From: Phycisphaerales bacterium | GTDB lineage: Bacteria > Planctomycetota > Phycisphaerae > Phycisphaerales > SM1A02 | Reading direction: 5' to 3' | Length of the DNA stretch: 64,000 nucleotides | Assembly: GCA_029247205.1 (NCBI GenBank) | Contig: JAQWLT010000002.1 | Span: 1-64,000 of the forward strand | In this document: piece by piece, positions 8,651 to 17,478 of the stretch | Numbering within the stretch: position 1 is the first letter of the stretch | Layout of the letters: each line of letters begins with the position of its first letter | Notes under the pieces: generated by a model | Seen by the model: the letters and a program-made list of their open reading frames with translations, nothing else | Told to the model about the DNA's origin: nothing | Databases searched by the model: none | Position numbers and translations under genes: made by a program

Positions 8651-9086
8651 AGGAAGCGGTCCAGACACTCGCCCCTTCTGTCGCAGACCAACGCCCAGCA
8701 CGTATCAGCGGTTCACTGTCAGCACCGGATACAAGCAACATTCCGTCGCCTGTTGGAGAGGCACCCAGACGAATGAGCCGCTTCCCTTTTTCGTCGAAGA
8801 TATTGACTACTCCTCCACTCTCGCCAGCAGACAGCACAAGTCCAGCGATGCCCGCCGAGTCGCGAACGTGAATACGCCCGCCCATCTCGGTACTGCCTGC
8901 CAAATCGATCACTGGCCGACCATCTTCATCGACAATGATCAAATTGGATGTGATGAGGGTCTTCGACATTGGATCGGCAGCTGCGCCCAGCCACGCCCCA
9001 ATCGCCAAACTTGCCAGCCCAGTCAATAACAGGCTGCGGCGGGACTTCTTTTCCAAACGATCAACGCGGTCATCGAGGCTCAGCAT
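8628..9086 (-). CDS. Membrane-anchored beta-repeat protein
   Basis: A 152-residue protein: a short cytosolic coil (DDRVDRLEKKSRR), one hydrophobic span (about 18-37), then three or four copies of a short strand-turn-strand unit with the pattern V-x-D-x-x-G-x-x-x-x-x-L (VDEDGRPVIDLAG, VRDSAGIAGLVLSA, IFDEKGKRLIRLGA). This points to a small beta-repeat domain outside the inner membrane. AAGGAG lies nine bases before the ATG. Function unknown. It ends inside the aminotransferase gene on the other strand. Confidence 0.6.
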   Translation of the reverse strand: MLSLDDRVDRLEKKSRRSLLLTGLASLAIGAWLGAAADPMSKTLITSNLIIVDEDGRPVIDLAGSTEMGGRIHVRDSAGIAGLVLSAGESGGVVNIFDEKGKRLIRLGASPTGDGMLLVSGADSEPLIRAGRWSATEGASVWTASSSESSTP

Positions 9087-9148
9087 CGGTTCATACTCCT
9101 TGAGTAGAGAGCCTACCGCCCAGGGACAGGAGGAATACGTAATCCAAG

Positions 9149-10387
9149 ATGTTCAATGATCGGATTCGGCCGTTCAGCCCGTATCATGGCCCGTGGAGCA
9201 GACGGGGTTGGAGCCGATCAGTGCAGGAACTTGCATCCAACGGATCAGTCAGTGTCACGTGGCGTCATCGCGTCCATACGTGCCGTCATGCGTTTGCCGA
9301 CGAGGGTGGAGCCCTGGCCAACCTCCTTCCGTGTGACAGCGGGCCCGCTCAGGTCTTGATCGTCCTCGACGAGGGCCTCCTCAGGGCCCAGCCAGACTTG
9401 CCCGCCCAGCTCTCGGCATGGTCAGACACGCACCGATCGCTGGTACATGCTGCAGGAGCGCCCCTCATTGTTCCTGGTGGCGAACAAGCCAAGAATGATC
9501 GGACAGAGTTCGACCTCGTTGTTCGCGCTATTCATGAGCGCCATATTTGCCGCCGCTCCTATGTGCTTGCCCTTGGTGGCGGTGCTGTATTGGATGCAGT
9601 GGGCTTTGCCGCGGCAACCGCACATCGTGGCGTACGGCTCATTCGCATGCCATCGACCACACTTTCGCAGGCTGACGCTGGTGTTGGTGTCAAGAATGGA
9701 CTCAATGCTTTTGGTGCCAAGAACCTCGTTGGCTCTTTCGCCCCGCCGTGGGCGGTCGTCAACGACACCATGCTGCTTTGCACCTTGAGCGATCGTGATT
9801 GGCGTGCGGGACTCAGTGAAGCAGTCAAGGTGGCGCTCCTCAAGGACCCCTCTCTTCTCTTTGAACTCGAACACACTGCCACAGCCCTGCGAGGCCGAGA
9901 CCTTGATGTCATGGAACGTATCGTGACGCGAACGGCTGAACTACATGTGTCACATATCGTTGCGGGTGGTGACCCATTTGAACTTGAGCGAGCAAGACCA
10001 CTGGACTTTGGTCACTGGTCTGCGCATCAATTAGAGCAGATGACAGGCTTTGGCCTCTCCCATGGCGACGCTGTTGCCATTGGCACACTCATCGATCTTC
10101 AATATGCCACTCTGATGCTTGGCGCATCCTCAGAACTCTCGCAGCGAGTGGCCAATTGCTTGGAATCACTTGGATTTCCACTGCACTGCGATGCACTCGG
10201 CGAAGAAGATCGACTGCTCGAAGGAATCGAACGGTTCCGCGAACACCTTGGTGGTTCACTTGCCATCACCATGGTGACGGCACCAGGGGTCAGCGATGAG
10301 GTCTCGCACATCGATCTGGACTGTATGCGACAAGCGATTCGCTTGACCCGCCGCCGTGGCGATGATCGTGCCTCGCGGGCCGGATAG
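9149..10387 (+). CDS. eboD: EboD: 3-dehydroquinate synthase-like sugar-phosphate cyclase
   Basis: A 412-residue protein of the dehydroquinate synthase fold. It shows VPGGEQAKND, the NAD-binding LALGGGAVLDAVGFAAAT, MPSTTLSQADAGVGVKNGLN, the Lys-bearing GLSEAVKVALLKD, and DFGHWSAHQLE with GLSHGDAVAIG, which hold the zinc ligands. The form HWSAHQLEQ and the neighbours mark it as EboD, a dedicated branch of sugar-phosphate cyclases, rather than AroB. Reaction in the ebo pathway is not established; cyclisation of a sugar phosphate is inferred. AGGAGG lies about 15 bases upstream, and the true start could be slightly downstream. It heads the ebo cluster. Confidence 0.85.
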   Translation: MFNDRIRPFSPYHGPWSRRGWSRSVQELASNGSVSVTWRHRVHTCRHAFADEGGALANLLPCDSGPAQVLIVLDEGLLRAQPDLPAQLSAWSDTHRSLVHAAGAPLIVPGGEQAKNDRTEFDLVVRAIHERHICRRSYVLALGGGAVLDAVGFAAATAHRGVRLIRMPSTTLSQADAGVGVKNGLNAFGAKNLVGSFAPPWAVVNDTMLLCTLSDRDWRAGLSEAVKVALLKDPSLLFELEHTATALRGRDLDVMERIVTRTAELHVSHIVAGGDPFELERARPLDFGHWSAHQLEQMTGFGLSHGDAVAIGTLIDLQYATLMLGASSELSQRVANCLESLGFPLHCDALGEEDRLLEGIERFREHLGGSLAITMVTAPGVSDEVSHIDLDCMRQAIRLTRRRGDDRASRAG

Positions 10388-10398
10388 GATGGGCAGCC

Positions 10399-10698
10399 AT
10401 GCAACGCACCTGCCCGATGACCAGCCAAGAAATTGTCGATGCGTACTTCCTTGAGACCCGGGCGAAGGTGCTTGATATCGCAGCCTTTCTAGACCGGCTC
10501 GACCGTGGTAAAACGAGCGGCGACGACTTTCGAGTGCAAGCACTGCGTGATGTGATCGCCTGCTTGATCGATGGCAATGACGATCGGGTCCGCCGCATTC
10601 AAGTCTTACTGAGCGACCACAGCACCGATCCCATTGAGGCAGCTCCCATGCAAGGTGCCTTTGGTGCACCACCAAAGGCTGATGGGACGTCGACATGA
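10399..10698 (+). CDS. Small helical protein in the EboA position
   Basis: A 99-residue protein between EboD and EboB, with the segment IVDAYFLETRAKVLDIAAFL (amphipathic helix) and FRVQALRDVIACLIDG, and a Pro/Ala-rich tail. It begins 11 bases after the EboD stop, and its stop overlaps the EboB start (ATGA). In other ebo clusters this slot holds EboA, usually over 200 residues, so this is either a strongly reduced EboA or an unrelated small subunit. No catalytic motif is visible. Coupled translation suggests it works with the ebo enzymes. Confidence 0.6.
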   Translation: MQRTCPMTSQEIVDAYFLETRAKVLDIAAFLDRLDRGKTSGDDFRVQALRDVIACLIDGNDDRVRRIQVLLSDHSTDPIEAAPMQGAFGAPPKADGTST

Positions 10699-11498
10699 AG
10701 TACATCGATCCACACATCCACATGGTGTCGCGGACAACCGATGACTATCGGCGTATGGCCCAAGCGGGATGTGTCGCTATTACTGAGCCAGCGTTTTGGG
10801 CTGGTTTCGATCGGTGCAGCGCCGATGGTTTCCGAGACTACTACCGCCAACTGACTGATACCGAACCGAAGCGGGCAGCACAGTACGGAATTCAACACCA
10901 CACGTGGCTCTGCATCAATCCAAAGGAAGCCGAAGACATCGGCTTCGCGCGTGAAGTGATGTCCATCATTCCAGACTTTCTTGACTGCCCTAATGTGTTA
11001 GGAATCGGCGAGATCGGTCTCAACAAGAACAGTAAGAATGAATTGCACGTACTCGAAGCTCACCTTGCACTGGCAAAGGAACGCAACACGCTCGTACTCG
11101 TGCACACGCCGCATCTTGAAGACAAACTCAAGGGCACACGACTGATTATGGCCGCTGTTGATAATGCAGGCCTCGATGCAGATCGCGTGCTGATTGACCA
11201 TGTTGAAGAGCACACCGTCGGAGAAGTGCTCGACCGTGGTTTTTGGGCGGGCATGACGTTGTACCCAGACACCAAGTGCACACCGCAGCGGGCCGTCGAC
11301 ATTCTGGAGCGATGGGGTACCGATCGCATTTGGATGAACTCAGCGGGCGACTGGGGTGACTCCGACCCGCTGGCCGTGCCGAAGGCTCGGATGGAAATGA
11401 AACGTCGACGACACCCCGCTGCCATGATCGAGCAAGTGACGTTTGGCAATCCAATCGAGTTTCTGGGCCGCTCACCAAATTTCCGGGTCGAAGCCTGA
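10695..11498 (+). CDS. eboB: EboB: TatD-like metal-dependent hydrolase
   Basis: A 267-residue TIM-barrel hydrolase beginning MKYIDPHIHMVSRTTDDYRR, whose DPHIHM motif supplies the first metal ligands. GIGEIGLNKNSKNE gives the conserved Glu, LVLVHTPH the middle His, and RVLIDHVEE the next His; WMNSAGDWGDSDPL near the end supplies the final Asp. The pattern AITEPAFWAGFDRCS is characteristic of the EboB branch. Its substrate is unknown. The start overlaps the previous stop by four bases, and the next gene (GTG at 11500) starts one base after its stop. Confidence 0.88.
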   Translation: MKYIDPHIHMVSRTTDDYRRMAQAGCVAITEPAFWAGFDRCSADGFRDYYRQLTDTEPKRAAQYGIQHHTWLCINPKEAEDIGFAREVMSIIPDFLDCPNVLGIGEIGLNKNSKNELHVLEAHLALAKERNTLVLVHTPHLEDKLKGTRLIMAAVDNAGLDADRVLIDHVEEHTVGEVLDRGFWAGMTLYPDTKCTPQRAVDILERWGTDRIWMNSAGDWGDSDPLAVPKARMEMKRRRHPAAMIEQVTFGNPIEFLGRSPNFRVEA

Positions 11499-11499
11499 C

Positions 11500-12573
11500 G
11501 TGCCCGTTGATCGGCTTGGCTGGTGCACCAATGTCTTGTCGGCCAATACGGTTGCGTCGCTCCTGAGCCAACTTGACAAGGTCTCTGCCTCGCTGCCTGC
11601 AGCAACACCCATTGGCCTGTGGCTTCCAGCATCGATGTTAGAAGAAGACCTGGGCCCTCTCCGTCAGTGGCTTGCCAACACAAAAACTTCAGTACTTGGC
11701 CTCAATGCCTTCCCGATCGATGCCTTTCACGCACCCATCGTCAAGTGTGATGTGTATCGGCCGCACTGGGCAGACTCGTCACGACTGACGTACACGCTCG
11801 CCGCCGGCCAAGCACTCGCATCAATGCTGCCAGATGGCGGCAGTGCAGGCCTCAGCACCGTGCCGATCGGCTGGCCAGATGACGATATTGACTTCAAGAT
11901 AGCCGCCTCCAATATTCGTGCCGCGTGCACACAACTCGCCGACCTATCGAAGCAAACCGGCAAGGACTTACATCTTGCCATCGAACCGGAGCCCGGTTGT
12001 GTCGTGAGCACGGCGGCGGATCTCGCCCGCTTTGTCGAGTCATATGCACTTGTCGACCTCGCCCGCGACGGGCTACTGCGAGCATGTCTTGATGCCTGCC
12101 ATCTTGCGGTCATGCACGAGCCTGCGAGCGAAGCAGTGTCTGCACTTGCGGCAGCTGACATCACGATCGGTCGACTACAACTCTCATCAGCACTCGAGGC
12201 CGACTCGGCGGTTGATCTCGCCGAGCTTGCAGAACCACGATGGCTACATCAGACAACCATCATGCGAGATGGTTCCTGTGAATTCTTCCGTGATATTCCA
12301 GAAGCGATCGGTAATGCTGATCCGGGCGGAATCTGTCGCACACACCTGCATGTGCCTATTCACCTGACACACCTCGGTGATCTTCGCACCACGCAGTCCG
12401 TCATGTATGACCTACTTGCAGCCACCGCTGACCTACCTTGTCGACCCACGCTCGAAGTCGAAACCTATGCGTGGTCGGCGCTGCCTACGAAAGCGCGGGC
12501 TCCAAGTCTGGGTGAAGATATTGCTGCCGAACTCGTCTGGGCCAACCACGCAATCAAGGAGGCTGGCTGGTGA
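11500..12573 (+). CDS. eboE: EboE: xylose isomerase-like TIM barrel
   Basis: About 357 residues from a GTG start giving VPVDRLGWCTNVLSANTV; the frame is open upstream to 11443, but that part overlaps EboB. The LGWCTNV opening is typical of EboE. A TIM barrel is suggested by DLHLAIEPEPGC (metal Glu), RACLDACHLAVMHE (Asp and His ligands) and CRTHLHVPIHL near the C-terminus. The family is metabolite-traits like, related to sugar-phosphate isomerases and epimerases; its reaction in the ebo pathway is not known. AAGGAGG near its end serves the next gene, whose GTG overlaps its TGA. Confidence 0.85.
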   Translation: MPVDRLGWCTNVLSANTVASLLSQLDKVSASLPAATPIGLWLPASMLEEDLGPLRQWLANTKTSVLGLNAFPIDAFHAPIVKCDVYRPHWADSSRLTYTLAAGQALASMLPDGGSAGLSTVPIGWPDDDIDFKIAASNIRAACTQLADLSKQTGKDLHLAIEPEPGCVVSTAADLARFVESYALVDLARDGLLRACLDACHLAVMHEPASEAVSALAAADITIGRLQLSSALEADSAVDLAELAEPRWLHQTTIMRDGSCEFFRDIPEAIGNADPGGICRTHLHVPIHLTHLGDLRTTQSVMYDLLAATADLPCRPTLEVETYAWSALPTKARAPSLGEDIAAELVWANHAIKEAGW

Positions 12574-13445
12574 GCAACTGCCGCGATTGGTTCACGACGC
12601 TCCGCGCGGCCAACCTGCCAACGGTTTGGTCCAATGTGCTATTGGGTGCTGGACTTGTTGCTGTTGAAGGCATCTTGGTGATACCGCTGCTTGGCGTACT
12701 CGCGGGCACATCCTGCATCTACCTCGGCGGCATGTCACTCAATGACGCAATCGATGTCAACTTTGATCGCAGAAACGCTTCGACAAGGCCAGTCGCGTCT
12801 GGTCGCATCGGCCCGGCGACTGCAATGACAGCGGGTGTACTCTTGCTCTTGGTGGGCTGGTTTGTCATTACGTTTACCGCCGAGTTGTCGGCGATGGCCA
12901 TGAATCTCTCACTCCTACTCGTGCTACTCGTGTCGCTCTATCAGTGGACGCACCGCGGCAGCGCTATCATTGCCGCCGGGCTGATGGCAGGGTGCCGCAT
13001 GTTGGTGCCTGCCATTGCAGCGGTCATGATGACTGGTGGAATTCCACCCATCGTATGGGTGGCGATCGCAGGTGTCGGCTGCTGGACGATTGGCGTGACA
13101 ATGATGGGTCGCGGCGAACGTGGTGGTGAGCGAGCGTTTCAGTGTGGATGGATCTGGCTAGTTGTGGCTGCGGTAGCCATTCCCCTCGTGACGGCCTTCG
13201 CGCCAATGGGTGATATCGCTGGAGCAGCCGCAGGACTCCTCATTATTCTGGTCGCCTGGATTCCGGCCGCAGCTCGCCAACTTCGAGCCGGCCAAATTGG
13301 GCAGGGAGTCTGCTGGGCCATTGCAGGTTTTGCCGTACTAGACTCGGGCATGCTGCTCGCCGCCGGGCAACCGGCTTGGGCAAGCGCTACCATGGTTTGC
13401 GCAGCAGTCACGCTTGGCGGGCAGCGTCTTGGTGGAGGATCCTAA
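12570..13445 (+). CDS. eboC: EboC: UbiA-family prenyltransferase
   Basis: A 291-residue integral membrane protein of the UbiA superfamily. The first Asp-rich motif is NDAIDVNFDRRNASTRP near residue 52, preceded by NLPTVWSNVLLG; some eight hydrophobic spans follow. The second Asp-rich motif is weak or absent in the visible C-terminal half. UbiA enzymes join a polyprenyl diphosphate to a polar acceptor at the membrane; in ebo clusters the acceptor is thought to be the product of the EboD/EboE branch (inference). GTG start with a strong AAGGAGG seven bases upstream, overlapping the EboE stop (GTGA). Confidence 0.88.
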   Translation: MSNCRDWFTTLRAANLPTVWSNVLLGAGLVAVEGILVIPLLGVLAGTSCIYLGGMSLNDAIDVNFDRRNASTRPVASGRIGPATAMTAGVLLLLVGWFVITFTAELSAMAMNLSLLLVLLVSLYQWTHRGSAIIAAGLMAGCRMLVPAIAAVMMTGGIPPIVWVAIAGVGCWTIGVTMMGRGERGGERAFQCGWIWLVVAAVAIPLVTAFAPMGDIAGAAAGLLIILVAWIPAAARQLRAGQIGQGVCWAIAGFAVLDSGMLLAAGQPAWASATMVCAAVTLGGQRLGGGS

Positions 13446-13450
13446 ACCAC

Positions 13451-14818
13451 ATGGCCAACCGCACCGCTGTCATCGACCTCGTTGCACTCACAGATACGCA
13501 GTTGCAGCACATGCCACGGCTGACTTCGCTGCTCACAAGTGGGAGTCGCTGCCGGCTGCAGCCTCCGCTTCCTGCAGTAACGTGCACCAGCCAATCCACC
13601 ATGCTTACTGGCTCGCCGCCCGCGAGCCATGGCATCGTCGGTAATGGGTGGTACAACCGAACGACTGCCGAGGCACGCCTTTGGCAGCAGTCCAATCACC
13701 TCGTGCAAGGCGAGAAGATCTGGGATCGGCTGAAGCGCATGGACCCCGACATCACGATCGCCAATTGCTTTTGGTGGTACGCGATGTACGCAGATGTCGA
13801 CGCAACCGTCACGCCACGACCGATGTATCTGGCTGACGGTCAAAAGATCCCTGACATCTGGACATCCCCCCCCACGCTGCGAGACGAGTTGCAAATGCGG
13901 CTCGGACAATTCCCACTCTTCAGATTCTGGGGACCAGCAGCGGACATTTCAGGAAGTCGCTGGATTGCCGACGCAGCGCGGCATGTCGACATCACGAGCG
14001 ACCCCACACTGCTACTGGTATATCTGCCCCACCTCGACTACGGGCTACAGAAACTAGGACCTACGCACGCAGACATGCCCCGGGAGTGCCGCTTGCTCGA
14101 CGAGGTTGCCGCAAACTTGATCGAAGATCTACAGGGGCGAGGCCGACAAATTCTGATCGTCAACGAGTACGGAATCGCACCAGTGACCGGTGACGTCTCG
14201 CCCAATCGTGAGCTTCGGTCACATGGATTTCTTCAGGTGCGAAACGAAAAAGGCCGCGAAATGCTCGACGCCGGCGCCAGTCGCGCCTTTGCTATTGCCG
14301 ACCATCAGATCGCCCATGTGTATGTTGCCAAAAACACACCGCTATCTGAAGTATGTGACTGCCTTGCTCAACTCGACGGCGTCGACCAAGTTCTCGTTGG
14401 GAAGTCCATCGAAGAAGCAGGGCTTGATCACGAGCGTTGTGGTGATATTGTGCTGATCGCCACACAAGGTCGATGGTTCAGTCACGACTGGTGGAATGAT
14501 CCGGATCAAGCCCCCGACTGGCAACGCACCGTCGAAATTCATCGCAAGCCTGGGTATGACCCGCGAGAGTTATTCATTGACCCAGCCATTCGGTTTCCGA
14601 AGTTCGCCATCGCATGGCGACTGCTCAAGCGGCGGCTTGGATTACGTACCTTGCTCGATGTCATTCCTTTAGACGCCTCACTTGTGCGAGGCAGTCATGG
14701 TCGAGTCGATCCAGAACTCGACCCCATATTGTGGTGCAGCGAAGACATACCAATGCCAGACCGCCTACCGATGACATCGGTCGCGGATCTCATTGAACAA
14801 CTTGTTCTATCCGAGTAG
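13451..14818 (+). CDS. eboF: EboF: type I phosphodiesterase / nucleotide pyrophosphatase-like
   Basis: A 455-residue alkaline-phosphatase superfamily protein. It shows AVIDLVALTDTQL (first metal Asp), TCTSQSTMLTGSPPASHGIVGNGW (Thr/Ser nucleophile region and HGI.GN.W; positions about 41-65), and YLPHLDYGLQKLGP (second metal site Asp and His), then HGFLQVR and a late metal His region at SHGRVDPELDP. These enzymes cleave phosphodiesters or pyrophosphates. In ebo clusters it is the last conserved member. Start at 13451, five bases after the EboC stop; the frame is open upstream to 13376 but overlaps EboC. Confidence 0.85.
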   Translation: MANRTAVIDLVALTDTQLQHMPRLTSLLTSGSRCRLQPPLPAVTCTSQSTMLTGSPPASHGIVGNGWYNRTTAEARLWQQSNHLVQGEKIWDRLKRMDPDITIANCFWWYAMYADVDATVTPRPMYLADGQKIPDIWTSPPTLRDELQMRLGQFPLFRFWGPAADISGSRWIADAARHVDITSDPTLLLVYLPHLDYGLQKLGPTHADMPRECRLLDEVAANLIEDLQGRGRQILIVNEYGIAPVTGDVSPNRELRSHGFLQVRNEKGREMLDAGASRAFAIADHQIAHVYVAKNTPLSEVCDCLAQLDGVDQVLVGKSIEEAGLDHERCGDIVLIATQGRWFSHDWWNDPDQAPDWQRTVEIHRKPGYDPRELFIDPAIRFPKFAIAWRLLKRRLGLRTLLDVIPLDASLVRGSHGRVDPELDPILWCSEDIPMPDRLPMTSVADLIEQLVLSE

Positions 14819-14820
14819 GA

Positions 14821-15891
14821 CTACCGCCAAAGCAGCATCAAGATGGCAAGATCACGACGATCAACGCGACCATCTTGGTCGAGATCGCCGCCATGACGAG
14901 CTTGCTGGACGCCACCTGCCATGCACCTGGTGCCCTCGCCTCGAAAGGTCCCACCGGCGGCTTCACAGTCTGCGCCCTCTGCCAACACGCAGGCACCATT
15001 GCCAAGAGTACATGCACCAACACGCTTGTCAACGCGAGCAACCTGATGCACACCATCGATTGAGTCGGTCGCAGTCTTGAAGATGCAACCAGATGCCATC
15101 ATTGAGGTCCGGAACCCAAAATAAACCGCGCCGCCATGAGAGCCGGCTCGGTTGCGTTCGAAACTTGAGTCAAGTATCTCGCCGGCGGAATCAAGTGAGC
15201 ATGCGCCACCCCCTTGATAGGCCGCACGATTCGTAATAAATGCGCACCCACGAAGCACTGGCCTGCTGGCCTTTGCTGCAAAGATGCCACCGCCGCAATA
15301 ACTTGCATTGTTGGACTTGAAGACACAGTCAACCATGACCGGGCGGCTCGAAACACAGAGCATCCCACCACCCTTCTCGGCAGTGTTGGACTCAAAGCGG
15401 CACCGTTCAAAGCGTACGTCCGCCGCGGGGCCGCAATAGGCGCCACCCCCGTTGTGGCTTGCGCGGTTCTCAAGGAATACACAGTCGCGAATTGTGGGAG
15501 ATGCGCCGATCGCAAGCAACCCTCCGCCAAGTGCTGTGTCAGCGCCACGAAGCCCACGATGCCCAGTGCCGCCTGTAAAGGTCAAACCTACGAGTACTGT
15601 GCCCGGACCCTCGGCCGTGATACATCGAACCACACTTTCGTTACGTCCTGTTGCATCAATGATTGTGCTTGCCGGCCCATCGCGACCTTGCACCACGATG
15701 GACTTGCCCCGCAGGTCAATCGCTTCGCGATATCGGCCTGGGGCGACATCGATCGTGTCGCCAGCCTTGGCCCGATCAATGGCATGCTGCACAGACAGGA
15801 CGTCCTCCGGAACCCGGATGACCTCTGCTGCGGCTGAGCAACCCAGCACAAGGGCGAGGGCTGCTATGCACCATCTCACAGGACGTATCAC
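14821..15891 (-). CDS. Secreted right-handed parallel beta-helix protein with a C-terminal dockerin-like repeat
   Basis: About 356 residues. A signal peptide (IRPVRWCIAALALVLGCSAAA) follows a GTG at 15891; the open frame reaches a TTG at 15924. The body starts IDRAKAGDTIDVAPGRYREA, typical of polysaccharide-binding or lyase beta-helices, and then has regular coils of about 22 residues with FENRASHNGGGAYC, FESNTAEKGGGMLC, FKSNNASYCGGGIF and similar rungs. The end, GDLDQDGRVDRRDLAILMLL, is a single dockerin-like calcium loop. Likely an extracellular carbohydrate-active or adhesion protein; catalytic residues cannot be assigned. It is convergent with eboF, with two bases between the stops. Confidence 0.75.
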   Translation of the reverse strand: MIRPVRWCIAALALVLGCSAAAEVIRVPEDVLSVQHAIDRAKAGDTIDVAPGRYREAIDLRGKSIVVQGRDGPASTIIDATGRNESVVRCITAEGPGTVLVGLTFTGGTGHRGLRGADTALGGGLLAIGASPTIRDCVFLENRASHNGGGAYCGPAADVRFERCRFESNTAEKGGGMLCVSSRPVMVDCVFKSNNASYCGGGIFAAKASRPVLRGCAFITNRAAYQGGGACSLDSAGEILDSSFERNRAGSHGGAVYFGFRTSMMASGCIFKTATDSIDGVHQVARVDKRVGACTLGNGACVLAEGADCEAAGGTFRGEGTRCMAGGVQQARHGGDLDQDGRVDRRDLAILMLLWR

Positions 15892-16126
15892 TTCAACTGC
15901 ACTCCGTATCTCTCCACACCACAATCAATGTCTGGCCTGCCAACCCACACCTTGTCGGCACTCTTGCCCCGTAGACCCCTCAATACTGTCTCCGCATTCA
16001 GCCGAGGCACCTTCCATACTCGATAGAAATCGCCTTGACGCCCATCATGGTCCGGTCCTGCGGCCTGAACCGGATGCAAGGCGATAGATATTCGCAGTTC
16101 AAGGGGGGAGTCGCTTCAAGCAACCA

Positions 16127-16159
16127 AGAAAAAGATCAAAAAGGGCTCTCAGGAGCCCT
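16127..16159 (-). terminator. Rho-independent terminator after the ABC transporter operon
   Basis: On the minus strand just beyond the ATP-binding protein stop there is a 7-bp stem, AGGGCTC/GAGCCCT (16142-16148 with 16153-16159), with a 4-base loop, followed on the minus strand by T5-GATC-T5. This is a good intrinsic terminator shape. Confidence 0.75.
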
Positions 16160-16161
16160 CC

Positions 16162-17469
16162 TCACCGGTCTTGTGCGGCTTCACCGAGTGTGAGAAGGCG
16201 ATCTGAAGCATTGTAGTCGAATAACTCGGCATATCGAGCCCAGCCAATCAGCGTGTCCAAGGCAGCCACAGCCCGCGGTTGTTGCTGCGCGATGCTGTCT
16301 TCCAGGTCAGTCCGGTCCAGCCCGCCGGGGCCTGCCTCACGGACCGATGACAGTACCCATTGCACCACATTGAGGCGTTGCAGTTGCACTGCCAGCAAAT
16401 CCTTACGAGCGGAAGTGTCGCGATCGAGCAAGGTGAGGCCAGCCTCAGTCACCCATACTTGTTCACCGCGGCTATCCACGAGATCAAGCAGTTCGCCCGC
16501 CTTCACAAGCCCAAGCAATCGACCGAGTTCCTCTTCTGTTTCTTCATCAAGCTCAAACAGGTCCATGGCATCACCATGATCGTGCAGCACTTCCACTACC
16601 CCAACAACCTCGGCCATTGTGACTTGAGGGAGCACCTCAAAGCGGCCATCCTCCGCAGCAGCAACGCGATCGGTCTCCGCAAGATCCTCGCCGGCAACAA
16701 TAGCGCCATGCAACCTACGAACCATCGCCTCAAACGCAGGGTCGTGATACTCGCGTGGATGGCTCACCGTATTGTCGATCACGCATTGGACTTGGCCGGG
16801 CCTTGCGGACATCACGACAATTCGGTCAGCCAGAAAGACCGCTTCTTCGATGATGTGCGTGATGATGAGCACACTGTGTAGACTCGACTCAGACTGGTCT
16901 CTATCGGCTTCACGTACAAGCCGATACACCTCGCTGCGAAGCGTCTCGGCAGTGAAGACATCCAGTGCACTAAATGGCTCATCCATGCAAAGCAATTGCG
17001 GTCCACGAGCAATCGCCCGCGCGATACCAACGCGTTGTTTCATCCCGCCAGAGAGTTCCTTCGGGTAAGCGGACTCAAACCCGTCGAGCCCGACGAGTTC
17101 GATGCAGCTTTCCAGACAGCGGCGGGCATCCGTATCTGAAAGGCCGAGTCCATTGATGCCCACCGCGACATTTTCCTCAACCGTCAACCACGGGAGCAAA
17201 GCAAAGTTCTGGAACACAATCGCAACACCTGGATGAACGCCCTCGAGTGGCTTCCCGTTGGCCGTCACAGTGCCCTCATCGGGCTCAATTAATCCACAGA
17301 GGGCACGTAGCAGCGTACTCTTGCCACATCCGCTCGGGCCCAAGATCGCCAGCGTCTCGCCTGAACGCACTTTCAAATCAACTTCGCTCAATACGTCACG
17401 AGGTGGATCGCCAAATCGAATAGACAAGCCCTTCGCTTCACAAATCGGTGTCGTGGTTTGTCTTGTCAC
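16162..17469 (-). CDS. ABC transporter ATP-binding protein with AAA-associated C-terminal domain (nitrate/sulfonate/taurine type)
   Basis: A 435-residue protein. The first ~250 residues are an ABC ATPase: LGPSGCGKSTLLRALCG (Walker A), FALLPWLTVEEN (Q-loop area), ELSGGMKQRVGIARA (signature) and LLCMDEPFSALD (Walker B). VMSARPGQVQCVI is typical of the SsuB/TauB/NrtC group. The remaining ~170 residues match the AAA_assoc_C winged-helix-like domain (MAEVVGVVEVLHDHGDAMD... IGWARYAELFDYN), thought to be regulatory. GTG start with AAGGAG six bases upstream. It lies nine bases after the fused permease and feeds the same importer; substrate unknown and no binding protein is encoded nearby. Confidence 0.88.
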   Translation of the reverse strand: MTRQTTTPICEAKGLSIRFGDPPRDVLSEVDLKVRSGETLAILGPSGCGKSTLLRALCGLIEPDEGTVTANGKPLEGVHPGVAIVFQNFALLPWLTVEENVAVGINGLGLSDTDARRCLESCIELVGLDGFESAYPKELSGGMKQRVGIARAIARGPQLLCMDEPFSALDVFTAETLRSEVYRLVREADRDQSESSLHSVLIITHIIEEAVFLADRIVVMSARPGQVQCVIDNTVSHPREYHDPAFEAMVRRLHGAIVAGEDLAETDRVAAAEDGRFEVLPQVTMAEVVGVVEVLHDHGDAMDLFELDEETEEELGRLLGLVKAGELLDLVDSRGEQVWVTEAGLTLLDRDTSARKDLLAVQLQRLNVVQWVLSSVREAGPGGLDRTDLEDSIAQQQPRAVAALDTLIGWARYAELFDYNASDRLLTLGEAAQDR

Positions 17470-17478
17470 GGCGACTCC

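Noticed and set aside
9149-10387. AroB (shikimate pathway 3-dehydroquinate synthase)
   Set aside because: The fold matches, but the neighbours and the HWSAHQLE block fit the EboD branch better.
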